A DNA stretch of 64,000 nucleotides from positions 5,084,001 to 5,148,000 of the forward strand of contig NZ_CP021080.1 in assembly GCF_000802245.2 (NCBI RefSeq). The letters are read 5' to 3'. Below the pieces are notes generated by a model, which made no database searches, was not told the DNA's origin, and saw only the letters and a list, made by a program, of their open reading frames with translations. The first letter of the stretch is position 1, and the number at the start of each line of letters is the position of its first letter. This stretch comes from Streptomyces pluripotens. Lineage in GTDB: Bacteria > Actinomycetota > Actinomycetes > Streptomycetales > Streptomycetaceae. Both the position numbers and the translations under genes were made by a program. This document shows positions 35,275 to 43,977 of the stretch, in pieces.

Positions 35275-38200
35275 CGTTCATCGACGAGCACCGGGACCGC
35301 TTCGGCGGGGTCGAGCCGATCTGCAGGACGCTCACCGAGCACGACTGCAAGATCGCCCCTTCCACGTACTACGCCCGCAAGAAACGCATCCAGACTCCCT
35401 CCGCCCGTTCCGTGCGCGACGAGGAACTCAAGATGCGGATCCGGGAGGTCTACACGTCCAACTACCGTGTCTACGGGGCCCGGAAGATCTGGCGCGAGCT
35501 GAACCGCCAGGGACATGCGGTGGCCCGCTGCACCGTCGAGCGCCTCATGCGCGATCTCGGCATCCAGGGCGCCGTGCGCGGCAAGCGCGTCATCACCACG
35601 ATCCCCGGCGGGCAGGCCGAGCGGGCCCCCGATCTCGTCGACCGGGACTTCGTCGCCGCCGCTCCGAACCGGTGCTGGGTGGCGGACTTCACCCATGTGA
35701 AGACCTGGGCCGCGACCGTCTATGTCGCGTTCGTCGTGGATACCTTCTCCCGCCGGATCGTCGGCTGGTCGGCGGCCACCGTGAAGGAGACCGTCTTCGT
35801 CCTGGACGCCCTGGAGATGGCCGTCTGGCAACGCGACCGCGACCAACAACCCATCCAGCCGGGTGAGTTGATCCATCACTCGGACGCCGGGTCGCAGTAC
35901 ACATCGTTCAAACTCGCCGAGCATCTGGACGCCGCCGGCATCGCCGCCTCCATCGGCTCGGTCGGCGACGCGTACGACAACGCCCTGATGGAGTCCACGA
36001 TCGGCCTGTACAAAACCGAGCTGATCAAACCCCAGCGCCCCTGGAAGACGCTCTCCCAGGTCGAGCTGGCCACCGCCGAGTGGATCGACTGGTACAACCA
36101 CCGGGTGCGCCACGAGGCGCTAGGAGATCGTGTGCGGGTGCGAATCCCCACCGCCGGACCGCCGTAGAGGCCCGGTTGAAGCTGGAGGCAGTCCAACTCA
36201 GGGAACGCTGAGGAGGGCGGGAAGCAGCCTCGACAACGTCGGGACGAGTCGGCACTGCCAGACGGCTCGGGTCCGGCTAGCAAGGCCAGAAGGCGTAACG
36301 AAAGTGAATCAGCGTCCGAAGTCCCGTAACAGTACCTCCCGGCTCCAACCTGGCGGATATGGGCCGGGGTTGCAGTACGCGACCCGTCCTCCAAGGAGAT
36401 GGGCCGACTCTGAAGCCGCCCGCGGTGAAACGGCTCAGAGGCCACGCTGAATACCTGCGGTGTAGGCGTGGCGATGCTGCCGGGATAGAGCTGGACGCCG
36501 ACCTGGCCGAACGACTCCTAGTGAACGTGGGAACCACTCCCGGTCGCCCTCTCGCCGGACATCCGGTGCGGTGATGGGCAGGCCCGTTGTCGGCTGTTGG
36601 CCGTGGAGTGGGGCGGAGGCCCCGTAGTAGTCCGAGCGCGCGAAAGGCGCGTACACGGCGAAGGGGGCCAGCAAGTCAGCAGGGAGGGAACTGGAATGCC
36701 GGGAGGGCGTTGGTGAATACCGACGAACTGGAGTGGGCCTTGATGAAGGCCGAGCGCCGGGTACTGGAGATCCAGACCAAGCTGCACCGTTGGGCCGTAG
36801 ATGATCCTCATCGGCGGTTTGACGACCTGTACAACCTCGTGACCGACCCCGCGTTCTTGCTTGTCGCATGGGACCGGGTTCGGAGTAACAGGGGAGCCAA
36901 AACCGCTGGGGTGGACGGCCGTACGGCTGCGTCCATTTCGCTGCAGCAGGGCGTCGAGGGTTTTCTCGGCGCGCTGCGTTCCTCTCTGAAGGATCGCAGT
37001 TTCCTGCCGCTTCCGGCACGGGAGCGACTGATTCCGAAACCGGGGTCGACAAAGCGTCGACGCCTGGGAATCAGTACGATCCGCGATCGGGTGGTGCAAG
37101 CATCCCTGAAGCTGGTGATGGAACCAATCTTTGAGGCAGATTTTCTTCCGTGCTCGTACGGATTCCGCCCCAACTATCGGATCCACGACGCGGTGTCCGA
37201 GGTAAGACACTTGACTTCCCACTCTTACGAATGGGTGGTTGAGGGTGACATCCGGGCCTGCTTCGACGAGATTGCCCATCCGGCCCTTATGGACCGGGTG
37301 CGCCTTCGGATCGGGGACAGACGCGTCCTGGTGCTGGTGAAAGCCTTTCTGAAAGCGGGCATCCTCACGGAACACGGCTCGTTGAAGGAGAGTAGATCCG
37401 GTACTCCGCAAGGTTCGATCCTGTCGCCGTTGCTCAGCAACGTCGCCCTCGCCGTCCTGGACGAGCACTTCGCCCAGGCGCCAGGAGGGCCAGCGTCTAC
37501 ACCTAACGAGCGAGCGAAGCGCCGTCGCCGCGGTCTGCCTAATTACCGGCTCTGCCGGTACGCGGACGACTGGGTGATTGCGGTTACTGGCACGAAGGAA
37601 GACGCCTACACCCTCAAGGAAGAGGCAGCACAGGTGCTCAGCAGAATGGGGCTGCACCTGTCAGAGGAGAAGACCCTAATCACCCACATCAATGAGGGCG
37701 TGGACTTCCTGGGGTGGCGCATCCAACGCCATCGCAAGAAGGGCACGGACCGATGGTACGTCTACACCTACCCAGCCAAGAAGGCACTTCACGCCGTCAT
37801 GGCCAAGGTCAAGACGATCTGCCGACAGGTCAACACAAACCAACCATTGGACGAACTCCTACGCCGACTCAACTCGGTGTTGCGAGGTTGGACCATGTTC
37901 TTCCGGCCGGGGGTGTCTAGCGCTACCTTCCAATACCTGAGCGCCTACGCATGGCGTCGGGTCATCAAATGGATTCGTAGCAAGCACCGCCGAATGAACT
38001 GGAAGGAACTGCGTCGCCGTTACTGCGGTGGCGAATGGTGGCCCAGAGGGCAGGAACGGGATCTATTTGACCCGGCAAAGGTGCGCACTACGCGTTACCG
38101 CTACCGAGGATCACGAATTCCGTCCCCCTGGCCGCTGGCGATAGCATGAGGACCGGACGCGGGCCCGAACTGGGGCTTGTGGAGAGCCCGTTGCGTTGAC

Positions 38201-38377
38201 GAGGCGCACGGCGGGTTCGGAAGGCGGTCCGGGGAAACGGGCTGGTCGAAAGGCCAGTACCGCGCCCCGGGCCGACCTTACCGGCTCCACGGAGAGATAG
38301 GTCACGTTCCGCCCGCCGAATACGAAGCCAGCTACTACACCGAATCCACGAGACCCCAGGTCATCACCACAATCTGA
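35232..38377 (+). CDS. IS3-family transposase OrfB, split by group II intron
   Basis: Exon 1 runs from the orfA/orfB overlap (about 35232; -1 frameshift near TTTCTTC) to 36104, exon 2 is 38282-38377. HALVAFIDEHRDRFG and STYYARKKR mark the HTH_21 region. The DDE residues lie in WVADFTHV, HHSDAGSQYTS and NALMESTIGLY. Splicing gives WYNHR-RLHGEIGHVPP and a normal C-terminus. Without splicing the frame ends at 36167 inside the intron. Confidence 0.88.
36105..38281 (+). mobile_element. Group II intron (2177 bp) inside IS3 orfB, copy B
   Basis: Identical to the intron at 474-2650 except for one base noticed (A at 37181 instead of G). It starts GTGCG after orfB codon CGG and ends ...gaccttac. Domain V lies at about 38184-38218. 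Because both element copies carry it at the same position, it has probably been multiplied by IS transposition rather than by independent retrohoming. Confidence 0.85.
36713..38149 (+). CDS. ltrA: Group II intron reverse transcriptase/maturase (copy B)
   Basis: 478 aa, GTG start 36713 with the same GGGAGGGCG ribosome site as in copy A. YADDWVI active site, GTPQGSILSPLL motif and maturase domain are intact. Differs from copy A by Ile instead of Val at residue 157. Confidence 0.93.
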   Translation: MNTDELEWALMKAERRVLEIQTKLHRWAVDDPHRRFDDLYNLVTDPAFLLVAWDRVRSNRGAKTAGVDGRTAASISLQQGVEGFLGALRSSLKDRSFLPLPARERLIPKPGSTKRRRLGISTIRDRVVQASLKLVMEPIFEADFLPCSYGFRPNYRIHDAVSEVRHLTSHSYEWVVEGDIRACFDEIAHPALMDRVRLRIGDRRVLVLVKAFLKAGILTEHGSLKESRSGTPQGSILSPLLSNVALAVLDEHFAQAPGGPASTPNERAKRRRRGLPNYRLCRYADDWVIAVTGTKEDAYTLKEEAAQVLSRMGLHLSEEKTLITHINEGVDFLGWRIQRHRKKGTDRWYVYTYPAKKALHAVMAKVKTICRQVNTNQPLDELLRRLNSVLRGWTMFFRPGVSSATFQYLSAYAWRRVIKWIRSKHRRMNWKELRRRYCGGEWWPRGQERDLFDPAKVRTTRYRYRGSRIPSPWPLAIA

Positions 38378-38404
38378 GATCTCTACCGAACCCGGGGCGG
38401 TTCA

Positions 38405-40255
38405 GTTGGCCTTGTGCAGGTGTTTGAGCCAAGCGGGCGAGGTGAATTTGTGCAGGATGATGTGGTCCGAGAGCTCGATCAGTGAGACGGGGACGGAGGG
38501 CGGGTCCTGGCTGGCGACCAGGATGCTCATACCCTTGTGGCGCATTTCGCGCACCGACTCGACCAGGCCGGCAACCAGATCGGGGCTGTCGATGTACTTG
38601 TGGGCCTCGTCGAAGACGACGAGCTTGTTGAAGTGCCGGTCGCCATCCTTGGCCTCGGCGAACAGCTGCATGAGGACTACGAAGAGCCCGAGAGCCTCGT
38701 CCTTCTCGATGAATTCGTCGCGCAAGTCGACGATGATGAGCCTCCCCGGCCTGACCAGTTGGGTCAGGTGGGCGGAGTCGTCGATGTATTCGGCGGCGAG
38801 GTTGAGGCGTTCTTGGGCGAGCTGTTTAAGGTGGTCCGGAAGGCCCGAGTCAGCGACTCCCCGGCGGATGACATCCAGGGTGAGGTTGGTGCGATGGGCG
38901 CGCATGATGCGGGTGAGCTGGCGGATGTAGGTCGACTGGTTGCCGACCGCGCCCATCAGGAAGCGCCAATGCGCGGCCTGGAGTTCGGCGGCGGAAAACT
39001 TCAGTGGCTGCACGTCGATGCCTGGATACTGGGTGCGCCGCTCGTCGAGCTGGTCCGCTGGGACCAGGAGCAGGACGTCGGCGAGGGCTTTTGGCTCGGC
39101 GCCGTACCGGTCTTTGAGGGACTTCAGCTGTGCCGCGTCGTCGTTGGCGTGGACCATCGAGGTGAACTCGGGAGCGTAGTCCTGGGTCTGGCTGTAGTGG
39201 AAGACCACGGTCGCCAGCGGGTGCGGCAGGTGGTTTACGGGCGGTGCAGGCAGGCTGGCCATTTCCATGATGCTGCCCAGGGTGTAGCTCTTGCCGCCGC
39301 CCTGGACGCCGAAGAGGCTGATGGTGTGCGTCTCGTACAGGTCGAGCACGATGGTACGGCCGGCGGTGTGGCCGAGTACTCCGTACTGCGGTGAGGGATG
39401 CGTTACCCCGAGGTAGACGTCGGGGGCGGCATCCGGTCCACTGTCGTCCGAGCCCAGTGTCGGTTCGTCGTGGAACGACCGCGCGGGCGCGTCGCTCATC
39501 GTCGGAGCGTGCGGAGTTTCGATTTCCGTCTGGTTCCCTGGCTCTTCTGCGGTGGACTGCGGTGAGCGCCGCGGAGGTTCGGGCACGGTCGGAGCAGCCG
39601 ATGGCTTGGGATCCGGCGGGGGGTTTTCAACCGAGTCAGGCCCAGGAGCGGCATCCCGCGCCGTATCGGGTGCCTTCGCGGGACTAGGGTCTGGCTCCGA
39701 CTCGGGGACTGGAGGGGACACAGGCCGGGCAGACGGCATGTCCGGCGCTCGGAACGCGGCGTCCGCCAGCCGCGGGACGGTCAGATCCGTCAGGACCAGG
39801 GTCGGTGTGTTCGGTGGCGGTGCGCCCTGGGCGGCATCCTCGTCAGCTTCGGGTACGAGACCGTCGGGCCGAAGCCGCGGTCGCACCGTTGGGATCGCGT
39901 CGATGAGTTCGGTGATCAGGTTGCGTCCGATGCGGTGGAATTCGACCTGGTCGTCCAGTTCGCGGTCGGTGCCTGTGCGAGCCAGGTCGAAGATCAGGCC
40001 ACTGCGGGTGAAGCGCAGGGCGTATCCATCGTCGAGCCGATCGAGCATCTCGTGGGCTGACTGGTACGGGGCGGTTTCCATGGTGCCGTGCCGCCAGGCA
40101 CGTTCCAGGTAAAAGCGCAGCATGGAGGTGAGGGTCAGGTTCTTGACGCTGCGGTCGACCCGGTCCGGGGTGCCTCGGTCGGGGTCAAAGGCAGCGGCCA
40201 GGACTTCCTGACTGCGCTCCAACTGGTGGACGACCGCGCGCCCACCCGTGACCAA
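38405..40255 (-). pseudogene. HerA-like (DUF87/FtsK-type) ATPase, C-terminus removed by an IS
   Basis: 617 codons remain. The N-terminal about 130 residues are a soluble domain, then a Pro-rich linker (about 140-260), then a HerA/VirB4-type P-loop domain: Walker A FGVQGGGKSYTLG, Walker B NKLVVFDEAHKYI, sensor VASQDPPSVPVSLIELS. The IS3 element enters after AAC and its first three bases TGA supply the stop, so a protein lacking only the last 58 residues could still be made. Removing the IS and one GTT gives a 675-aa protein. The start is uncertain (TTG 40253-40255 overlaps the divergent gene). HerA-type ATPases pump DNA or move along it and recur in defence systems. Confidence 0.82.
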
Positions 40256-40898
40256 GCCCCGAACCCGGACACTGGCTCACCTGCCGACGACCATCTGGCT
40301 GCCTGGCCCCCATGACGCCCAGACTTCGCCGCCGGCCCCGGCTGTCCTGCCCGACTGGGCCCTGAACAAGATCCGCACCGAGTTCACCCACCGCCCCGGT
40401 CGCACCCCCGCGCCACTGCTGCGCCTGGCCATCGGCGACACTGGACCGGGCATGGACGCCCGCACCCCATGCATCACCGAAGTCGGCATCTCTCGGGAGA
40501 CCTCCACCCGATCGCCCGCCAAGCCGGTGATCCTCACGGAAGTCCACCCGGACACGCTCCCCGCCACCGAGCCGAACACCAGCTACGGGCCTCACGATCA
40601 GGGAGCCCTGGACGACGGTTGGCCCGGCTTCTTCCACCGCGCCCACCGTCTCCTCCGCGGCAACGGCCTCCTGCTTCTGGCCACCCGCCAACGCCGCGAC
40701 AGCGACCAGCTCACCGACCCGCTGGGCCTGCTGGTCGCCTCCGCCCGTACGGCCGGATTCCGGTACCTGCAGCACATCGTGATCGTCCACGGCCACGCGA
40801 TCGGCGATCGGATCGTGCCGGCTCCGCCGCACGAGGCCCCGCCCGGCCTGATCCACTCCGACCTGCTCGTCCTGCGCGCGGAAGGGAGCCGGCCGTGA
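40248..40898 (+). CDS. Methyltransferase-fold protein, partner of the adjacent DNA methyltransferase
   Basis: 216 aa, GTG start. The C-terminal half looks like the second half of a Rossmann methyltransferase (FFHRAHRLLRGNGLLLLATR, AGFRYLQHIVIVHG). An N-terminal motif I GxGxG and a catalytic DPPY-type motif are not evident, so it may be inactive or a regulatory subunit. It overlaps the next gene by 4 bp and its start overlaps the divergent HerA-like start by 8 bp. Confidence 0.65.
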   Translation: MTKPRTRTLAHLPTTIWLPGPHDAQTSPPAPAVLPDWALNKIRTEFTHRPGRTPAPLLRLAIGDTGPGMDARTPCITEVGISRETSTRSPAKPVILTEVHPDTLPATEPNTSYGPHDQGALDDGWPGFFHRAHRLLRGNGLLLLATRQRRDSDQLTDPLGLLVASARTAGFRYLQHIVIVHGHAIGDRIVPAPPHEAPPGLIHSDLLVLRAEGSRP

Positions 40899-41890
40899 CC
40901 GCGAGCCCGCTGTCGGTGTGGAACACCGCGCCGACCTCGGCCCCCGCCCAACGCGGCGACCGCTACGTGCGCGGCTCCGCCGCCCACCCCGCGAAGATGC
41001 TCCCGCTGATCGCCGCCCACGCCGTCCACACCTACACCAAACCCGGTGACCTGGTCCTCGACCCGATGTGCGGCATCGGCACCACCCTCGTCGAGGCCGT
41101 CCACCTCGGCCGCCACGCCCTGGGTACGGAGTACGAGCCGAAGTGGGCCGACATCGCCGAGCAGAACCTCCGCCACGCTGACGCCCAGGGCGCCACCGGC
41201 AACGCGGCCGTCTACGCGGGCGATGCTCGCCGGTTGACCACCCTGATCCCCGGTGTCTTCCACGGCCTGGTTGACCTCGTGGTCACCTCGCCCCCCTACG
41301 GGCCCAGCGTTCACGGCCAGGTCCGCTCCTCCCGCGAGACCGGCGAACGCGGCGTGGTGAAGAAGGACTACCGCTACAGCCACGATCCGAGCAATCTCGC
41401 CCACGTCGGGCTGGAGACGCTGCTGGAGGCCTTCACCGAGATCCTCATCCAGTGCCGCCACCTGCTCCGCCCCGGTGGCCACGCCGTGATCACCACCCGT
41501 CCCTGGCGAGAACGCGGCGAACTCATCGACCTACCCTCCGCCACCCTCGCCGCAGCACGGGCCGCCGGACTCACCCCCATCGAACGCAACGTCGCCCTGC
41601 TCGCCGGCATCCGCGACCACCAGCTCATTGCCCGACCGTCGTTCTTCCAGATGAAGAACATCCGCGACGCCCGCCGCACCGGCCTCCCCCTCGCGATCAT
41701 CGCGCACGAGGACACCCTCGTGGTCCGCCGTCAGACACTCCCTGCCCGAACCGCGACGATGCAGTACCGCCCGAGTGCATCGGCGTGCGGGGCCAGAACC
41801 GCCCGAACACGGGAATCCGCAGCGGCCGTCCGATCCCGCACCTGTGCCAGGAGGGGGAAGGGGGAACTGTGTCGGTCACTGATCTTCTGA
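40895..41890 (+). CDS. DNA methyltransferase (N4-cytosine/N6-adenine type)
   Basis: 331 aa, GTG start overlapping the previous stop by 4 bp. Motif order is that of the beta class: catalytic TSPPYG (after DLVV) in the middle and FxGxG-like LDPMCGIGTTLVEA near the N-terminus (about residues 50-64), with an AAHPAKMLPLIAAHAV segment (compare HPAKFPEXL). The TSPPY form favours N4-cytosine. No restriction endonuclease is visible next to it; the divergent HerA-like gene may be the nuclease-associated partner or the enzyme may be an orphan. The last about 50 residues are Arg-rich and unconserved in appearance. Confidence 0.85.
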   Translation: MTASPLSVWNTAPTSAPAQRGDRYVRGSAAHPAKMLPLIAAHAVHTYTKPGDLVLDPMCGIGTTLVEAVHLGRHALGTEYEPKWADIAEQNLRHADAQGATGNAAVYAGDARRLTTLIPGVFHGLVDLVVTSPPYGPSVHGQVRSSRETGERGVVKKDYRYSHDPSNLAHVGLETLLEAFTEILIQCRHLLRPGGHAVITTRPWRERGELIDLPSATLAAARAAGLTPIERNVALLAGIRDHQLIARPSFFQMKNIRDARRTGLPLAIIAHEDTLVVRRQTLPARTATMQYRPSASACGARTARTRESAAAVRSRTCARRGKGELCRSLIF

Positions 41891-41997
41891 TGAGCAGTCT
41901 GTTCTCCGGGGTGGGGGGCTTGAACCTCGGGTGCCAGCCCGCACTGTCGCGCGTGCCCCTGCCGGGCTACGACATCGGCACACGTTCAGGGCTGTGA
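41869..41997 (+). pseudogene. Remnant of a C5-cytosine DNA methyltransferase N-terminus
   Basis: 42 codons from GTG 41869 (ribosome site GGAGGGGGAAGGGGG). MSSLFSGVGGLNLG matches motif I of C5-cytosine methyltransferases, then the sequence loses similarity and stops at 41995-41997. It overlaps the end of the DNA methyltransferase gene and the start of the next ORF by 4 bp. Probably a decayed stub. Confidence 0.6.
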
Positions 41998-42260
41998 CCG
42001 TCCCGCAGCCATCCCGCGCCGACGGACAAGATCGCGGCCTTGACGACCCGGCCGAGGCGGAGCGTCCATGGACCACGACCACCCGCATACCTGACGAACT
42101 GCCCTGCTCAGCCGACGGCTTGCGAGTGGTTGTGGAGTATGTCGTCGTCGAAGGCGAGGACGCTCAGGCTCTGGCTCAGCGCCAAGCGGTCGCGATCCGC
42201 GAGGTGCTGGAGTGGCTGTACGCCCACCGCGGCGACGCGACTCAGGTTCGCCGGACGTGA
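41994..42260 (+). CDS. Small unknown protein preceding the recombinase
   Basis: 88 aa, GTG start overlapping the previous stop by 4 bp. Acidic, with a LRVVVEYVVVEGEDAQALAQ strand-helix segment and a C-terminal helix (AIREVLEWLYAHRG). No known motif. It ends 34 bp before the recombinase start and is likely co-transcribed with it. Confidence 0.6.
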   Translation: MTVPQPSRADGQDRGLDDPAEAERPWTTTTRIPDELPCSADGLRVVVEYVVVEGEDAQALAQRQAVAIREVLEWLYAHRGDATQVRRT

Positions 42261-42294
42261 GATCCCGCCCCGACCTGTGGAGAGGGACAGTAAA

Positions 42295-42648
42295 ATGCCG
42301 GAGATCTCATCTGGCGCTCCGCCCTGGGCCACCTCGGTGCCCGATCGGCCCTGGTCCATGCAGAGCATCCCGGACGGGACCGCCGTCCCGGTCAGTGTGC
42401 CGGTGGCCTGGCTGGGTCGTACATCCACCGAGGATGCCCAGGACCCCACGCTGTCCCTCCCACGCCAGCTCCGCAACGCCCGAGCAGCGTTGCCTCCGGG
42501 CTGGGTCATCGTGGCCCACTTCTACGACGTTGAATCCGGTCGAAAGGAGCTGGACAAGCGCGGCCGCTCCCTCGCACACCGGCAGTTCCACATTTCCATC
42601 CCGCGCGACGGCGGCATTTCCGATCTCCTCGAAGAGGCCCAACGCCCC
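42295..42648 (+). pseudogene. 5' part of a large serine recombinase gene
   Basis: 118 codons from ATG 42295. AWLGRTSTEDAQDPTLSLPRQL is the serine-recombinase N-terminal motif with the nucleophile Ser in GRTSTED; RSLAHRQFH and ISDLLEEAQRP follow. At 42649 the ISAs1-like element enters. The 3' part resumes at 45664 after the duplicated CCAACGCCCC. Confidence 0.9.
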
Positions 42649-42721
42649 CAGGGCCCCGGCGTTTGCCCGGATCGCCCCGGCCTGGGCCGGTTGATCATGC
42701 TGGCGGGGCCTGGAAGTAGAT

Positions 42722-42784
42722 GAACACGGCACCTGTGGATCATGGAGTTCTCTACGCTGCAAGATCCACGAAGGTGCCGTGTTC
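42722..42784 (+). promoter_or_regulatory. Long hairpin covering the ISAs1-like transposase start codon
   Basis: gaacacggcacct-gtggatc pairs with gatccac-aggtgccgtgttc (13 bp plus 7 bp with a 2-base bulge). The GTG start of the transposase (42779) is inside the 3' arm. A message entering from outside the element would hide its own start, a known way for insertion sequences to stop transposase being made from read-through transcripts. Confidence 0.6.
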
Positions 42785-43719
42785 GTTCCTCCATCATCCC
42801 CTGCCGTCGTTCCCGTCTCTGTGGCGCCCCGCTTGGAGGCCCTCGGCTCGGATGCCGCGCGAGGCCATGTCCGCGGCCTGGTTGCCGAGTTCGAGTCGGT
42901 CACCGATCCTCGCGGGGCGTGCGGGGTGCGCTACCGGGTCTCCTCGCTGCTGGCCCTGGTGGTCTGTGCGATGACCCCGGCGGGCCACGACTCCATCACC
43001 GCGGCGGCGGAGTGGTGCAGACGCGCCGCCCCCGAGGAACTGGCTGCCTTCGGTCTGCCCTACCATCCGTTGCTCGGCCGCTACCGGATCCCGAGCGAGA
43101 AGACCTTGCGCACCGTTCTGGGGCGGCTCGATCCCGGGGAGGTCAGCGCGGCCGGCTACGACCACCTGCGGCCCCTGCTCTCCACGGCGTCCCACTCTCC
43201 CGAGCCGCTCATGCCCGACGGCGGTATCGAACGCGAACAGCGCCGCGCCCACCGGGCGGCCGCCCGCGCCGAACCGGTGCGCTCCCGGCGCCGGGCCATC
43301 GCGGTGGACGGCAAGTGCCTGCGCAGTGCGAAACGCCCGGACGGCAGCCGGGTCTTCGTGCTCTCCGCCGTCCGGCACGGCGACGGCATCACCCTCGCCT
43401 CCCGCGAGATCGGCGCGAAGACCAACGAAATACCGGAGTTCCAACCCCTTCTCGACCAGCTCGACGACGCCGATCTCAAGGAGGCCGTCGTCACCGCCGA
43501 CGCCCTCCACGCCCAACGCGACCACGCCACCTACCTGCACGAACGCGGCGCCCACTACCTGCTGACCATCAAGAACAACCAGCGCGGCCAAGCCCGTCAA
43601 CTTCACGCCCTGCCCTGGAAGGAGATCCCCGTCATCCACCGTGACGACGCCCGCGGTCACGGCCGCCACGAACAGCGTCTCGTCCAGGTCGTCACCGTCA
43701 ACGGCCTGCTATTCCCCCG
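42779..43719 (+). pseudogene. 5' part of ISAs1-like DDE transposase
   Basis: Starts GTG 42779. It contains LVAEFESVTDPRGACGVRYR, the DDE Asp in AIAVDGKCLRSA and the second Asp in VTADALHAQRDH. It runs to QVVTVNGLLFP and is then cut by the IS110-like element; the open frame beyond 43719 is IS110 sequence. Confidence 0.88.
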
Positions 43720-43977
43720 TTATGTTCTTCGCGGTCCTGCAACGGGGCCGCTGGCCTCCGGGCCCGGTATGACTGTGTCCCCCTGTCGAAGGCATGACCT
43801 GGGGGGTGGTGTCACCGGGTCCGGGGGTGTTCGTCGGAGACGCTGATCAGAGGTCCGGCCACCGCCCGGTCCGGCGCAACGCCGGACAGTTCGCGGGCGG
43901 CAGGTCTGCATAACGTGGATGCGCGAGCACGACACCCGAGCCGAGGCCGGCACCGTCAACACCCCGGAAAGGGCGCG
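43720..43977 (+). ncRNA. Candidate IS110 bridge-RNA region (5' non-coding end)
   Basis: 258 bp between the left edge and the transposase ATG. IS110-group elements encode a structured bridge RNA in this end whose loops pair with target and donor DNA. The region here is long enough and non-coding. I did not fold it or identify the guide loops. Confidence 0.4.

Larger units (their letters stand above)
34898..38404 (+). mobile_element. IS3-family element carrying a group II intron, complete copy B
   Basis: Ends are perfect 15-bp inverted repeats: tgaaccgccccgggt (34898-34912) and acccggggcggttca (38390-38404). The 3-bp target GTT is duplicated (34895-34897 and 38405-38407). The element contains orfA, orfB and a 2177-bp group II intron within orfB. 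It interrupts the HerA-like gene. Confidence 0.95.

Noticed and set aside
43915..43977. Earlier start for the IS110 transposase at 43915
   Set aside because: The residues before MFEIEDVG are not like the family, and ATG 43978 has a good ribosome site; the upstream bases are better explained as the non-coding end of the element.
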